Source: Alphaproteobacteria bacterium UBA1218 (lineage in GTDB: Bacteria > Pseudomonadota > Alphaproteobacteria > Rs-D84). Taken from it: a stretch of 21,401 bases of DNA. Position numbers and translations under genes: made by a program. The DNA is taken from NCBI GenBank assembly GCA_002309215.1, contig DBXG01000013.1, positions 1-21,401 of the forward strand, written 5' to 3'. Under the pieces are notes generated by a model. It did no database searches. It was not told the origin of the DNA and saw only the letters and a program-made list of their open reading frames with translations. This document shows positions 13,631 to 21,257 of this stretch, one piece after another; position 1 is the first letter of the stretch, and each line of letters opens with the position of its first letter.

Positions 13631-13921
13631 ATGAAAAGTGCATTGGCTTTAATGTTGTTATCTGTTTATACAATAATTGAATTTATTGGTTATATGCCAC
13701 AAATAGTAAAATTATTAAAAACTAAGTCTGCAAAAGATTTAAGTTTAACGAGTTGGTTCTTGTGGGTTGTGGCTGCATTATGTTATTTGATATACGTGTT
13801 AATGGAAAGCCCTGAGGCAGGTGTTGTTTTTATTGCGTCTTTCAATTTGACTTTTATATCAATTGTATTCTTGTTGACGCTTTTTTACCAGAAAAACACA
13901 AAAAGGAAAAAACACAATTGA
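13631..13921 (+). CDS. SemiSWEET-like PQ-loop membrane protein
   Basis: 96 aa with three predicted transmembrane segments (about 5-27, 40-58 and 64-86). The PQ motif (Pro23-Gln24) opens the family signature PQIVKLLKTKS, followed by LSLTSWFLW. Bacterial SemiSWEETs are single three-helix bundles that dimerise to move sugars across the inner membrane. The length and signature fit, but the actual substrate cannot be told. AAAGGAG lies six bases before the ATG. It is followed, after 43 nt, by the acetyltransferase gene on the same strand; no terminator separates them, so the two may share a transcript. Confidence 0.85.
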   Translation: MKSALALMLLSVYTIIEFIGYMPQIVKLLKTKSAKDLSLTSWFLWVVAALCYLIYVLMESPEAGVVFIASFNLTFISIVFLLTLFYQKNTKRKKHN

Positions 13922-13964
13922 TTCACGTTATTTAACTATAATTTGTAAAAAAAAGGTGCATAAT

Positions 13965-14480
13965 ATGGAAATAAAAATTAGAAATGCGGTTCCCAAAGAT
14001 GCAGCAGAAATTCAACGTATTGGGGCCATGGGATACAGACGTTCTTTTGCGCATTTACATTCTGCTGAATATTTGGAACAAAAAATTCAAGAATATTTGA
14101 GCGCCGCCAGAATAGAAAAGATGGCAAACGTGATTCGGGATAAAAATGCAACAACTATCGTTGCTGAAAATGCAGATAATGTGGTTATTGGATTTCTTTC
14201 TGGTAACAAAGATGAAAATAATAATTGGCAATTGATAGCATTATATGTAGATGAATCTGTTATTGGTGATATAAAATTTGCGCTGAGTTTAGTTAAAGAA
14301 TTTTCACAACGTGTTAAAAATAGTGGTGCAGATAAGTTTACTACGGGGACATTGACCAACAGTCGAGTCTGTAAATTGTATGAATTATTGGGTGGCAAGA
14401 AAATAAAAGAATTTATAAACGAAAAACGTGATAATGTGTCAGAAACAGAATTCGAATTTGATATAAACAGATTCATTTAA
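13965..14480 (+). CDS. GNAT-family N-acetyltransferase
   Basis: 171 aa from the ATG at 13965, which has AAAAGG eight bases upstream; an in-frame GTG at 13956 overlaps that site and is less likely. The N-terminal part, IRNAVPKDAAEIQRIG followed by a helix and FAHLHSAEYL, is typical of GNAT acetyltransferases, as are the strand TIVAENADNVVIGFLSG, the strand LIALYVDE and the C-terminal helix with NSRVCKLYELLGGKK. The usual acetyl-CoA loop (Q/RxxGxG/A) after the LYVDE strand is not clear here and reads SVIGDIKFA, so activity or ligand may differ. The substrate is unknown. No cysteine-rich or envelope features. Confidence 0.7.
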   Translation: MEIKIRNAVPKDAAEIQRIGAMGYRRSFAHLHSAEYLEQKIQEYLSAARIEKMANVIRDKNATTIVAENADNVVIGFLSGNKDENNNWQLIALYVDESVIGDIKFALSLVKEFSQRVKNSGADKFTTGTLTNSRVCKLYELLGGKKIKEFINEKRDNVSETEFEFDINRFI

Positions 14481-14691
14481 ATCAAATGCCTTGGCTCTTT
14501 TTTACTATCACTTGTGGTTATATGAAGTTGTTTTGCGGGAATATCAAAAAACATCTTGATTTCTTATCCTATTGCGATAAACTCTTGACAGTAATCGGTT
14601 TGCGTATTGCATGCCGAGTGCGACCAATTTTTTTATCTTTAAGAAATTTTTTATAACTATATATGTTTTATAAAAACTAAAAGGAAACGAA

Positions 14692-15930
14692 ATGAAAATC
14701 AAACCATTTGCAGGCGTAAGACCACCAAAGAATCTGGCCAGTGAAGTTGCTTCGCGTCCATACGATGTCTTGAATTCTGTGGAAGCAAAAAACGAAGCAG
14801 GCGAAAAATCATTGTTGCACATTATCAAACCAGAAATTGATTTTGACCCGATTGCTGATGAACATGAACAGAAAACTTATGACAAAGCTGTTGAAAACTT
14901 CAAGAAATGGCAAGAAAATGGCTGGTTAGTCCAAGATGACAAAGAAATGTATTACATCTATGCACAAACAATGGACGGACGTACACAATACGGTTTGGTT
15001 GCTGCTGCTAATGTTGACGATTACATGACCGGCAAAATTAAAAAACATGAATTGACACGCAAAGACAAAGAAGACGATCGTATGATTCATGTTCGTATTC
15101 AGAATGCGAATTTGGAACCTGTGTTCTTTGCATATCCAGATGTTGATGAAATGAACAAAATCGTTGAAGACATTGTGAAAAATACCGAGCCAGAATATGA
15201 CTTTGTTGCAGAAGACGGCTTTGGACATACTTTCTGGAAAATAACAGATGATGCAACAAATAAACGCATCACAGAAATATTCGCAAATGTTCCTGCATTT
15301 TATGTTGCAGACGGACATCACAGAACCGCTGCTGCTGCACGTGTTGGTGCTGAAAAACGCGATCAAAATCCGAATCACACAGGCAACGAAGAATATAACT
15401 ATTTCTTGGCTGTGATTTTCCCAGAAAGCCAATTGAAAGTTATTGATTATAACCGCGTAGTCAAAGATTTAAACGGCTTGACACCTGAACAATTCATCGA
15501 AAAACTGCAAGAATCTTTTGATGTAGTTGAAATGGGCGCCGATATCTACAAACCAACAAAATTGCACAATTTTTCAATGTATTTGGGCGGAAAATGGTAT
15601 TCGTTGACTGCAAAACCAGGTACATATAACGACAACGACCCAATCGGTGTGTTGGATGTCACAGTATTGTCCAATTTGGTATTTGATAAGATATTGAATT
15701 TGGGTGATTTGCGTACCAGCAAGCGTATCGATTTCGTTGGAGGTATTCGTGGTCTGGGTGAATTGAAAAAACGCGTAGATTCTGGTGAAATGGTTGCGGC
15801 ATTTGCTTTGTATCCTGTGACAATGCGTCAAATTATCGATATTGCAGATACAGGCAACATTATGCCACCAAAGACAACTTGGTTCGAACCAAAATTGCGT
15901 AGTGGTTTGGTTATTCACAAATTATCATAA
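14692..15930 (+). CDS. DUF1015 family protein
   Basis: 412 aa, cytoplasmic (no signal peptide). It matches the DUF1015 family throughout: the start MKIKPFAGVRPPK followed by VASRPYDVLN, the segment KHELTRKDKEDDR (118-130), and the hallmark YVADGHHRTAAAAR (204-217). Further conserved parts are VIFPESQLKVIDYNRVVKDL and the end NIMPPKTTWFEPKLRSGLVIH. The DGHHR block resembles the nucleotide-binding motif of ParB-like kinases, so a phosphate- or nucleotide-linked reaction is possible; this is inference. AAAAGGAAACGA precedes the ATG. It is flanked by a terminator and looks monocistronic. The 211-nt gap before it holds a perfect TTGACA (14585-14590) but no matching -10 box. Confidence 0.9.
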   Translation: MKIKPFAGVRPPKNLASEVASRPYDVLNSVEAKNEAGEKSLLHIIKPEIDFDPIADEHEQKTYDKAVENFKKWQENGWLVQDDKEMYYIYAQTMDGRTQYGLVAAANVDDYMTGKIKKHELTRKDKEDDRMIHVRIQNANLEPVFFAYPDVDEMNKIVEDIVKNTEPEYDFVAEDGFGHTFWKITDDATNKRITEIFANVPAFYVADGHHRTAAAARVGAEKRDQNPNHTGNEEYNYFLAVIFPESQLKVIDYNRVVKDLNGLTPEQFIEKLQESFDVVEMGADIYKPTKLHNFSMYLGGKWYSLTAKPGTYNDNDPIGVLDVTVLSNLVFDKILNLGDLRTSKRIDFVGGIRGLGELKKRVDSGEMVAAFALYPVTMRQIIDIADTGNIMPPKTTWFEPKLRSGLVIHKLS

Positions 15931-15944
15931 TCATTGATATAAAA

Positions 15945-15978
15945 CAAAAAACACCGCCCAATCGGGCGGTTGTTTTTT
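15945..15978. terminator. Bidirectional terminator between DUF1015 and lipoprotein genes
   Basis: ACCGCCC (15953-15959) and GGGCGGT (15964-15970) form a 7-bp stem with an AATC loop. It is A-rich on the left and T-rich on the right, so it works for the plus-strand DUF1015 gene and the convergent minus-strand gene. Confidence 0.9.
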
Positions 15979-15993
15979 TGTGTATGATTTTTA

Positions 15994-16566
15994 TTACATA
16001 CCCTTGATAGCAAACATACTTTGAACCATAGCCAATTTTTTACCTTGTGCCTGTTTCAAAGATGCGGATTCTTTTGGGACTTTGCATTTGCAATTACCAT
16101 CAAAATCCCTACGTTGTTGTACTGGTTTGCTACCTTGATCTGCACATTTTATTTTGCAGTTATCGTACATTCCATCTGTTATTTCACATTCGCACTTGCC
16201 AACAACGAAATCAAAAAATTCAACAGATGGTATGCTATTCTGTTTAGCACATTGATCTTCACACTTTCTGTATTCGGCGTCTTTATCTATAAAACGAAGA
16301 TCATCGAACTTCACAATGATTGGGTCTATCACATGACATGTATTAGTTTTGGAATCATAGTCAACAAGTCTATCTGTATTGACCATACTCTCACAAAATT
16401 CTTTATAATCTTCTTTTGTGGCCTGACGATTCGGATTAACCGTTTCAACAACAGGGGCAGGTTCCTTTTCGACTTCTTCTTTCTTATTGCCACAACCAAA
16501 TGATGTCGCCATACTCACAACAGAAGCACCAGCTGCTAATTTTTTCAATGTTTCTTTAATAGACAT
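15994..16566 (-). CDS. Cysteine-rich putative lipoprotein with a duplicated motif
   Basis: 190 aa, not recognised. The N-terminus is a basic-hydrophobic export signal ending SMATSFGCGNKK. Cys25 followed by a charged linker suggests a lipoprotein, though the lipobox is not canonical at -3 (Ser). A Pro/Glu/Val-rich linker (28-48) follows. The body has two tandem copies of C-x3-C-x17/18-C-x-C: Cys102/106/125/127 and Cys137/141/159/161. An earlier pair, Cys58/Cys77, may be a third, partial copy. Ribosome site AAGGA lies seven bases before the ATG. It stands alone between a shared terminator and groES. The C-x-C ends recall those in proteins A-C, but no homology is claimed. Confidence 0.75.
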   Translation of the reverse strand: MSIKETLKKLAAGASVVSMATSFGCGNKKEEVEKEPAPVVETVNPNRQATKEDYKEFCESMVNTDRLVDYDSKTNTCHVIDPIIVKFDDLRFIDKDAEYRKCEDQCAKQNSIPSVEFFDFVVGKCECEITDGMYDNCKIKCADQGSKPVQQRRDFDGNCKCKVPKESASLKQAQGKKLAMVQSMFAIKGM

Positions 16567-16652
16567 TTTTCATCCTTTTCGTTTTCATCCCTCCGCCTAA
16601 ATGCAAAGAGGAATGTTTTGTTCTGCAGGGTTTTCACCCCATTTTCACAAAC

Positions 16653-16680
16653 AATATAACACAAAAAAAACGCCTGTCAG
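16653..16680 (-). promoter_or_regulatory. Promoter of the cysteine-rich lipoprotein gene
   Basis: On the minus strand, CTGACA (16675-16680), a 16-bp spacer and TATATT (16653-16658). The leader would be about 80 nt. It overlaps the terminator-like hairpin at 16660-16694. Confidence 0.55.
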
Positions 16681-16694
16681 GTATTTTTTTTGTG
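16660..16694. terminator. Terminator-like A/T-tract hairpin between divergent genes
   Basis: CACAAAAAAAA (16660-16670) pairs with TTTTTTTTGTG (16684-16694) around a small CCTGTCAGG hairpin. It looks like a bidirectional terminator, but the flanking genes diverge from it, so it has no obvious transcript to end. Confidence 0.4.
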
Positions 16695-16724
16695 AATATT
16701 TTTTTGTTTTGGCTGATTTCGGGG

Positions 16725-16753
16725 CTTGAAAAGTCTTTTTTTTTGACTATATT
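16725..16753 (+). promoter_or_regulatory. groESL promoter, RpoH-like
   Basis: CTTGAAA (16725-16731) followed, 17 bases after CTTG, by ACTATAT (16746-16752) resembles the alphaproteobacterial heat-shock sigma-32 promoter pattern (CTTG, 17-18 bp, CYTATNT). It also reads as a sigma-70 promoter, TTGAAA-16-TATATT. No CIRCE inverted repeat is seen upstream of groES. Confidence 0.55.
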
Positions 16754-16779
16754 TCACGCATAGCAAAGGAGTTGTTATT

Positions 16780-17064
16780 ATGTTTAAACCATTGCATAAC
16801 TATGTCCTGCTGACCAGAATTGAAGAAGAAAATAAGACAGCAGGCGGTATTATTATCCCAGATACAGCAAAAGAAAAACCTGTGCGCGGTCGTGTTATCG
16901 CGGTCGGTGATGGTTTGGTTGAAAATGGGCAAAAGATTCCTATGTCTGTGAAACCAGACGATGTGGTTCTGTTTGCTAAATGGGCTGCGTCTGCGAACGA
17001 AGTCAAAATTGACGGCAAAGATTATGTTTTAATCAAAGAATCTGATATTCTTGGAATTTTATAA
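16780..17064 (+). CDS. groES: Co-chaperonin GroES
   Basis: 94 aa, normal length. GroES forms the heptameric lid of the GroEL chamber in the cytoplasm. The mobile loop that docks on GroEL is clear (about 16-32, with GGIIIP at 22-27), as are RGRVIAVGDG (36-45) and the C-terminal EVKIDGKDYVLIKESDILGI. AAAGGAG precedes the ATG. It is 12 nt from groEL, so the two form the standard operon. Confidence 0.98.
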   Translation: MFKPLHNYVLLTRIEEENKTAGGIIIPDTAKEKPVRGRVIAVGDGLVENGQKIPMSVKPDDVVLFAKWAASANEVKIDGKDYVLIKESDILGIL

Positions 17065-17076
17065 AAGGAATAAATT

Positions 17077-18693
17077 ATGGCAAAAGATATTGTTTTTAAT
17101 ACAGATAAATTGGCATCTGGTATCGATAAACTGGCAAATGCTGTAAAAATTACTATGGGTCCAAAAGGGCGCACTGTGGTTATTGAACGCCCATACGGTG
17201 CACCAATCGCGACCAAGGACGGTGTGACAGTTGCAAAAGAAGTCGCATTGAAAGATCCTGCAGAAAACATTGGTGCCAAGATGATTCAGGAAGTTGCAAA
17301 ACGTGCAGGCGACAGTGCTGGCGATGGAACAACGACTGCGACCGTTTTAGCACAAAATATTTTTCGTGAAGGCAGACGTGTTATTGCTGCGGGTATGAAT
17401 CCTATGGATATCAAGCGCGGTATTGATATTGCGGTTAATGCTGTGGTGGCAGATATTGAAAAACATGCGCGTCCTGTTAAAAATTCGTCTGAGATTGCTC
17501 AGGTTGCGACTATTTCTGCAAACAGCGATTCAGAAATAGGGCAAAAGATTGCAGATGCTATGGAAAAAGTCGGCAAAGAAGGTGTTATTACTGTCCAGGA
17601 AGCCAAAGGTCTAGATACTGAAATCGATATTGTGGAAGGTATGCAATTTGACCAAGGGTTTATGTCGCCATATTTTGTAACAAACAGCGAAAAAATGTTG
17701 GCAGAATTAGAAAATGCACAAATCTTGGTTTCTGAAAAGAAAATCACAGGATTGCAGGCTTTGTTGCCAATATTGGAACCTGTGGCACAATCTGGTCGTC
17801 CATTGTTGATTATTGCGGAAGATGTTGAAAGTGAAGCTTTGGCAACGTTGGTGTTGAACCGTTTGCGCGGTGGCTTGAAAGTTTGTGCTGTGAAAGCGCC
17901 GGGCTTTGGCGACAGACGTAAAGAAATGTTGAAAGATATCGCGATTGTGACAGGTGCCACAATTATATCTGACGATATGGGTATGACATTTGAGAATATT
18001 ACACCTGCTGTATTAGGTGGTGCAAAACGTGTTGTTGTTTCCAAAGATAAAACCTTGCTTGTCAATGGTAACGGCGATAAAGATGCAATCAAAAATCGTG
18101 CTGATGAAATTCGTAAAACTTTGTCCACAGCAACCAGCGAATATGATAAAGAAAAATTGGCTGAACGTTTGGCTAAATTGGTCGGTGGTGTGGCTGTTAT
18201 TCATGTTGGTGGCATGACCGAAGTCGAAGTCAAAGAAAAGAAAGATAGGGTTGATGATGCCTTGGCGGCAACCCGCGCGGCTGTGGAAGACGGTATCGTT
18301 GCAGGTGGTGGTGTTGCACTGGTGCGTGCAGTTAGTGCGCTGACTGATGTCAAAGGCGATAACACAGATCAGAATGTCGGTGTCGATATTGTTCGCAAAG
18401 CGATTATTTCGCCATGTATGCAAATTGCTGAAAATGCAGGTGTTTCAGGTGAAATCGTTGTCGGCAAAATTATGGAAAACAAAGAATATAATTTTGGATA
18501 CAACGCTCAAACTGGCGAATATGTCGATATGATGAAGTCTGGAATTATTGATCCTGCCAAGGTTGTAAAAACTGCAATCCAGGCGGCTGCTTCAACTGCT
18601 GGCTTGTTATTGACAACTGGTGCAGTTATGAACGAAATCCCAGAAGAAAAGGCATCAAATCCACAAAGTGGCGCTATGCCAGGAATGATGTAA
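17077..18693 (+). CDS. groEL: Chaperonin GroEL
   Basis: 538 aa, full length. GroEL is the double-ring ATP-driven folding chamber. ATPase residues are present: Asp48 (TKDGV), Asp83 (AGDGTTTAT) and Asp394 (RVDDAL), equal to E. coli Asp52, 87 and 398. VEGMQFDQG and the apical domain PLLIIAEDVE are typical. The C-terminal tail is short, ending SGAMPGMM, rather than the long GGM repeat of E. coli. Ribosome site AAAGGA lies ahead of the ATG. It is the second gene of groESL, followed by a terminator. Confidence 0.98.
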   Translation: MAKDIVFNTDKLASGIDKLANAVKITMGPKGRTVVIERPYGAPIATKDGVTVAKEVALKDPAENIGAKMIQEVAKRAGDSAGDGTTTATVLAQNIFREGRRVIAAGMNPMDIKRGIDIAVNAVVADIEKHARPVKNSSEIAQVATISANSDSEIGQKIADAMEKVGKEGVITVQEAKGLDTEIDIVEGMQFDQGFMSPYFVTNSEKMLAELENAQILVSEKKITGLQALLPILEPVAQSGRPLLIIAEDVESEALATLVLNRLRGGLKVCAVKAPGFGDRRKEMLKDIAIVTGATIISDDMGMTFENITPAVLGGAKRVVVSKDKTLLVNGNGDKDAIKNRADEIRKTLSTATSEYDKEKLAERLAKLVGGVAVIHVGGMTEVEVKEKKDRVDDALAATRAAVEDGIVAGGGVALVRAVSALTDVKGDNTDQNVGVDIVRKAIISPCMQIAENAGVSGEIVVGKIMENKEYNFGYNAQTGEYVDMMKSGIIDPAKVVKTAIQAAASTAGLLLTTGAVMNEIPEEKASNPQSGAMPGMM

Positions 18694-18716
18694 AATCATT
18701 TATTAAATATAACAAG

Positions 18717-18748
18717 ACAGCAGGTTATGTTTTGGCATAATCTGCTGT
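18717..18748 (+). terminator. Hairpin after groEL, probable terminator
   Basis: ACAGCAGGTTATG (18717-18729) pairs with CATAATCTGCTGT (18736-18748), 13 bp with one G-T wobble and a 6-nt loop. It lies 23 nt after the groEL stop. The T-run downstream is broken (TCTTGCATTTT), so efficiency may be moderate. Confidence 0.65.
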
Positions 18749-18750
18749 TC

Positions 18751-18779
18751 TTGCATTTTCGGGTTTTTGTTGATAACAT
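18751..18779 (+). promoter_or_regulatory. Promoter of the DUF374 acyltransferase gene
   Basis: TTGCAT (18751-18756), a 17-bp spacer and TAACAT (18774-18779). Nine bases separate the -10 box from the ATG at 18789, and no Shine-Dalgarno is present, so the mRNA may be leaderless. Confidence 0.5.
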
Positions 18780-18788
18780 AGTGTTGCT

Positions 18789-19553
18789 ATGAAAAAGATA
18801 TTGAAAACTGTTTGGAAAAAATTTTGGCGCCCCATTTTGCGCAGCCCGATAATTATGTGGGTATTGATGGGACTGGCAGCATTTTTTATTTGGTTTTTAT
18901 ATTGGACATCAAAGCACCGTTTTACAAATACCAAGGTGTTAAAACAATATCGGACAAAACCTGTAATTTTTGTGTTTTTTCATGGGCGCAGTTTAATGCT
19001 GTCGCCGGCTATTTGTATGGGTGGGGTTCGTGCATATTGTATTGTATCCAGACACCAAGATGGTCACATGATGGCAAAATTACAGCGATTTTTTGGTCTG
19101 CGTGCGATTTATGGCAGTACTTCAGAAGGCGCAATTTCAATTTTGCGCCAAGGGGTGCGTGTGTTGACTGAAAAAAAGAAATCGCTTTGTTTATCTGTTG
19201 ATGGCCCCAGTGGCCCGTCTTTGCATTGTCAAGACGGTGCGTTATATTTTGCGCGTGTATCTGGTGCGCCGATTGTGCCATGTTGCTTTTCTGCATCGCG
19301 GGCATTTTTTATGAAGAAGTGGGATAGATATTTAGTGCCGAAACCATTTGGAACAATTACATGTCGTGTTGGCGAACCAATTTATATTGACCCATCATTA
19401 AAGGGTGAAGCGTTCGAACAAAAAAGGCAAGAGATTGAAAATATAATGGTGAAACAATTACGTGAAATGGATGCTGAATTTAATCTGTTTCAGGTTGAAC
19501 AGGGTATAACAGCACAAGAGTTCAAGGACAAGATGAAAAATAAAAACCGCTGA
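18789..19553 (+). CDS. DUF374 lysophospholipid acyltransferase-like protein
   Basis: 254 aa. One transmembrane segment (about 21-40) anchors an acyltransferase domain of the LPLAT superfamily, DUF374 type. Visible motifs are FFHGRSLML (64-72, the catalytic His region), SRHQDG (87-92), YGSTSEGA (108-115), SVDGPSGP (136-143) and ARVSGAPIVPCCFSASRAF, followed by W and KPFG. Members sit at the inner membrane and, in related bacteria, act in lipid A or phospholipid assembly; the substrate is not fixed by sequence. It has no Shine-Dalgarno. The TGA stop lies within the stem of the downstream terminator. It reads away from groEL and is probably independent of it. Confidence 0.9.
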   Translation: MKKILKTVWKKFWRPILRSPIIMWVLMGLAAFFIWFLYWTSKHRFTNTKVLKQYRTKPVIFVFFHGRSLMLSPAICMGGVRAYCIVSRHQDGHMMAKLQRFFGLRAIYGSTSEGAISILRQGVRVLTEKKKSLCLSVDGPSGPSLHCQDGALYFARVSGAPIVPCCFSASRAFFMKKWDRYLVPKPFGTITCRVGEPIYIDPSLKGEAFEQKRQEIENIMVKQLREMDAEFNLFQVEQGITAQEFKDKMKNKNR

Positions 19554-19574
19554 TATTTAATTTCAGCGGTTTTT
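19542..19574. terminator. Bidirectional terminator overlapping the acyltransferase stop codon
   Basis: AAAAACCGCTGA (19542-19553) and TCAGCGGTTTTT (19563-19574) form a 12-bp stem with a 9-nt loop. It has a T-run on both strands' exits and serves the plus-strand acyltransferase and the convergent YadA-type gene. Confidence 0.9.
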
Positions 19575-19597
19575 ATTTTATATAAATTTAACTGTGA

Positions 19598-21190
19598 TTA
19601 AAACAATTTGAATTTATAGTTTGTGCCTGCGCGGAAAGATACTTGTGTTTTCTCACCGCTTGCAATGCCAGCGCCCGCATTGATAGACCAGTTATCAGAC
19701 AAGCCCATAGCCGCACCAAATGCCATCGCAGATTGGTTGTTATAATATCCATAACCACCACCAACGGACATTTCGCCTTTCTTGACATTAGATACAGATA
19801 CGGCAGACAATGCTGTTGCAGCAGCGACACCACCAGAAATATTCTTTTCCAAAGTGTCAACTTTTTTGTCTGTATAAGCATTTGCACTTGATAATGTCAA
19901 AGCATCAGCAGCAGCAAATTCACTACGTATGGCTGCTTCTTCACCTTGTGCACGTGTCGTTTCTGCGTCTGTATAAGCATTTGCGTTGGATAATGTCAAA
20001 GCATCACCAGCAGCAAATTCACTACGTATGGTTGCTTCTTCGCCTTGTGCGCGTGTCGTTTCTGCGTCAATGCTCGCTTGCAAAGTTGTGTCAGCAGCAG
20101 CGAATTCACTACGTATGGCTGCTTCTTCGCCCTGTGCGCGCGTTGTTTCTGCGTCGATATTATTTTGCAAAGTTGTATCTGCAGCAGTACGAGCGGTTGC
20201 TTCTGTATTTATTTCAGAGTCTGTGTAAGCGTTTGCATTTTGTTCAACACTTGCCAATGTTGTTTCGATTGGTGCGTTGTACAAATCGCGTGCAGCAGTT
20301 TGTGCAGCAACGTTTACTGCATTTGCGGCTGTTGCATTTGCTTTGGCTTCATTTGCTTCATCTAATTTTACCAAAGCGTCTTGGTATGTTGCATAATATG
20401 TATCTAACTGTCCAATTGTGGCTGTATCGGCTACGAATACTGCATTAGCAGCAGCAAATAACGGTGCTTCTGCAGCAGCGGCAGCGGCCGTAGATGTTTC
20501 TGCAGCAGCGATTGCGGCAGCGTCAGCAGTGTAAGCCTCTTTCATTTCGTTGAATGCCGTTTCTTGTGCAGAGCCAGCAGTTGGTGTTTGTTCCATATTC
20601 AATGCGTCAACCAATTTTGTTCCGTCGTCACTCAAATGATAAACAGCGTTTGTATCTGGATCAGTCCAGACATACAAAGAACCATTAAAAGTTCCTGCTG
20701 TCCCATCTGTCACATCAACGATTGTGTCATTTGTATATGTAGAATTCAGACCAACGTGTTCTGTGAAAGATTGTGCGCTGGTGCCCAATTCAACAGTGTC
20801 ACCATTACCATTGACATAGGTATAATTTGCACGATCTGTTGTTGCACCAGAAACGATTTCTTGGGTTGTGGTGATATCACCAGAAGCTGCACTGGTTCCT
20901 GTGAAATCAGATTGTGTCAAATTTGTTCCAGAAGTCAAATCAGCTGCTGCACCGTCTTTGTCTGTATATGTGAAGTATGCTAAATTTGGGTCTTCATCAT
21001 ATACAGCAGTAGCATTTGAACCGTCTGTTTTTTCATACGTATATGTAGCACCACTTATATCAGTTGCTACATTTGCAGTTGATCCATTTTCTAATGAATA
21101 ATCACCAGCAAAAGTCACATCTGTAGTAGCGTTTGCAGCACCAGTAGCCACAATAGCCAACATAGATGTTAAACATAATGTTTTTTTCAT
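19598..21190 (-). CDS. YadA-type trimeric autotransporter adhesin
   Basis: 530 aa. A signal peptide (cleavage near ANA, residue 21) precedes a beta-rich passenger region (about 25-200) of Thr/Asn/Asp/Tyr-rich strands. Then comes an Ala-rich coiled stalk (about 205-345), three near-identical 22-residue coiled-coil repeats (346-367, 375-396, 408-429) and AYTD linkers. The C-terminal anchor (about 441-530, DTLEKNISGGVAAATALSAV onward) forms four strands ending in Phe. The gene should form a trimeric outer-membrane barrel displaying a surface stalk, commonly for host or surface attachment. The passenger is much smaller than in classic adhesins and has no recognised head. Ribosome site AAAGGA lies eight bases before the ATG; it has no cysteine beyond the signal peptide. 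Confidence 0.92.
   Translation of the reverse strand: MKKTLCLTSMLAIVATGAANATTDVTFAGDYSLENGSTANVATDISGATYTYEKTDGSNATAVYDEDPNLAYFTYTDKDGAAADLTSGTNLTQSDFTGTSAASGDITTTQEIVSGATTDRANYTYVNGNGDTVELGTSAQSFTEHVGLNSTYTNDTIVDVTDGTAGTFNGSLYVWTDPDTNAVYHLSDDGTKLVDALNMEQTPTAGSAQETAFNEMKEAYTADAAAIAAAETSTAAAAAAEAPLFAAANAVFVADTATIGQLDTYYATYQDALVKLDEANEAKANATAANAVNVAAQTAARDLYNAPIETTLASVEQNANAYTDSEINTEATARTAADTTLQNNIDAETTRAQGEEAAIRSEFAAADTTLQASIDAETTRAQGEEATIRSEFAAGDALTLSNANAYTDAETTRAQGEEAAIRSEFAAADALTLSSANAYTDKKVDTLEKNISGGVAAATALSAVSVSNVKKGEMSVGGGYGYYNNQSAMAFGAAMGLSDNWSINAGAGIASGEKTQVSFRAGTNYKFKLF
19904..20155 (-). repeat. Three in-frame coding repeats of the YadA-type stalk
   Basis: Each copy encodes 22 residues beginning DAETTRAQGEEA and ending EFAA(A/G)D: 20090-20155, 20003-20068 and 19904-19969. 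The spacers (7 and 11 codons) differ. The DNA copies are nearly identical, so recombination between them could change stalk length in 29-33-residue steps. Confidence 0.85.
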
Positions 21191-21257
21191 TTTGTTTTCC
21201 TTTGTTTTTAATTAATTAAAAAGTGAGCGTTTTTTCGTCACAAGAAAATTGTTGCAC

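Noticed and set aside
14522..14656. A 44-codon open frame (starts MKLFCGNIKK) in the gap before the DUF1015 gene
   Set aside because: No ribosome site, no clear promoter, and no recognisable features. A perfect TTGACA lies inside it but has no matching -10 box. Probably chance.
16557..16588. A 10-codon frame on the minus strand overlapping the start of the cysteine-rich lipoprotein gene, preceded by GGAGGG
   Set aside because: The purine run abuts the ATG with no spacing, so it is a poor ribosome site, and the peptide shows no attenuator-like codon pattern.
16695..16779. CIRCE (HrcA operator) upstream of groES
   Set aside because: No TTAGCACTC-type 9-bp inverted repeat is present; an RpoH-like promoter explains the region better.
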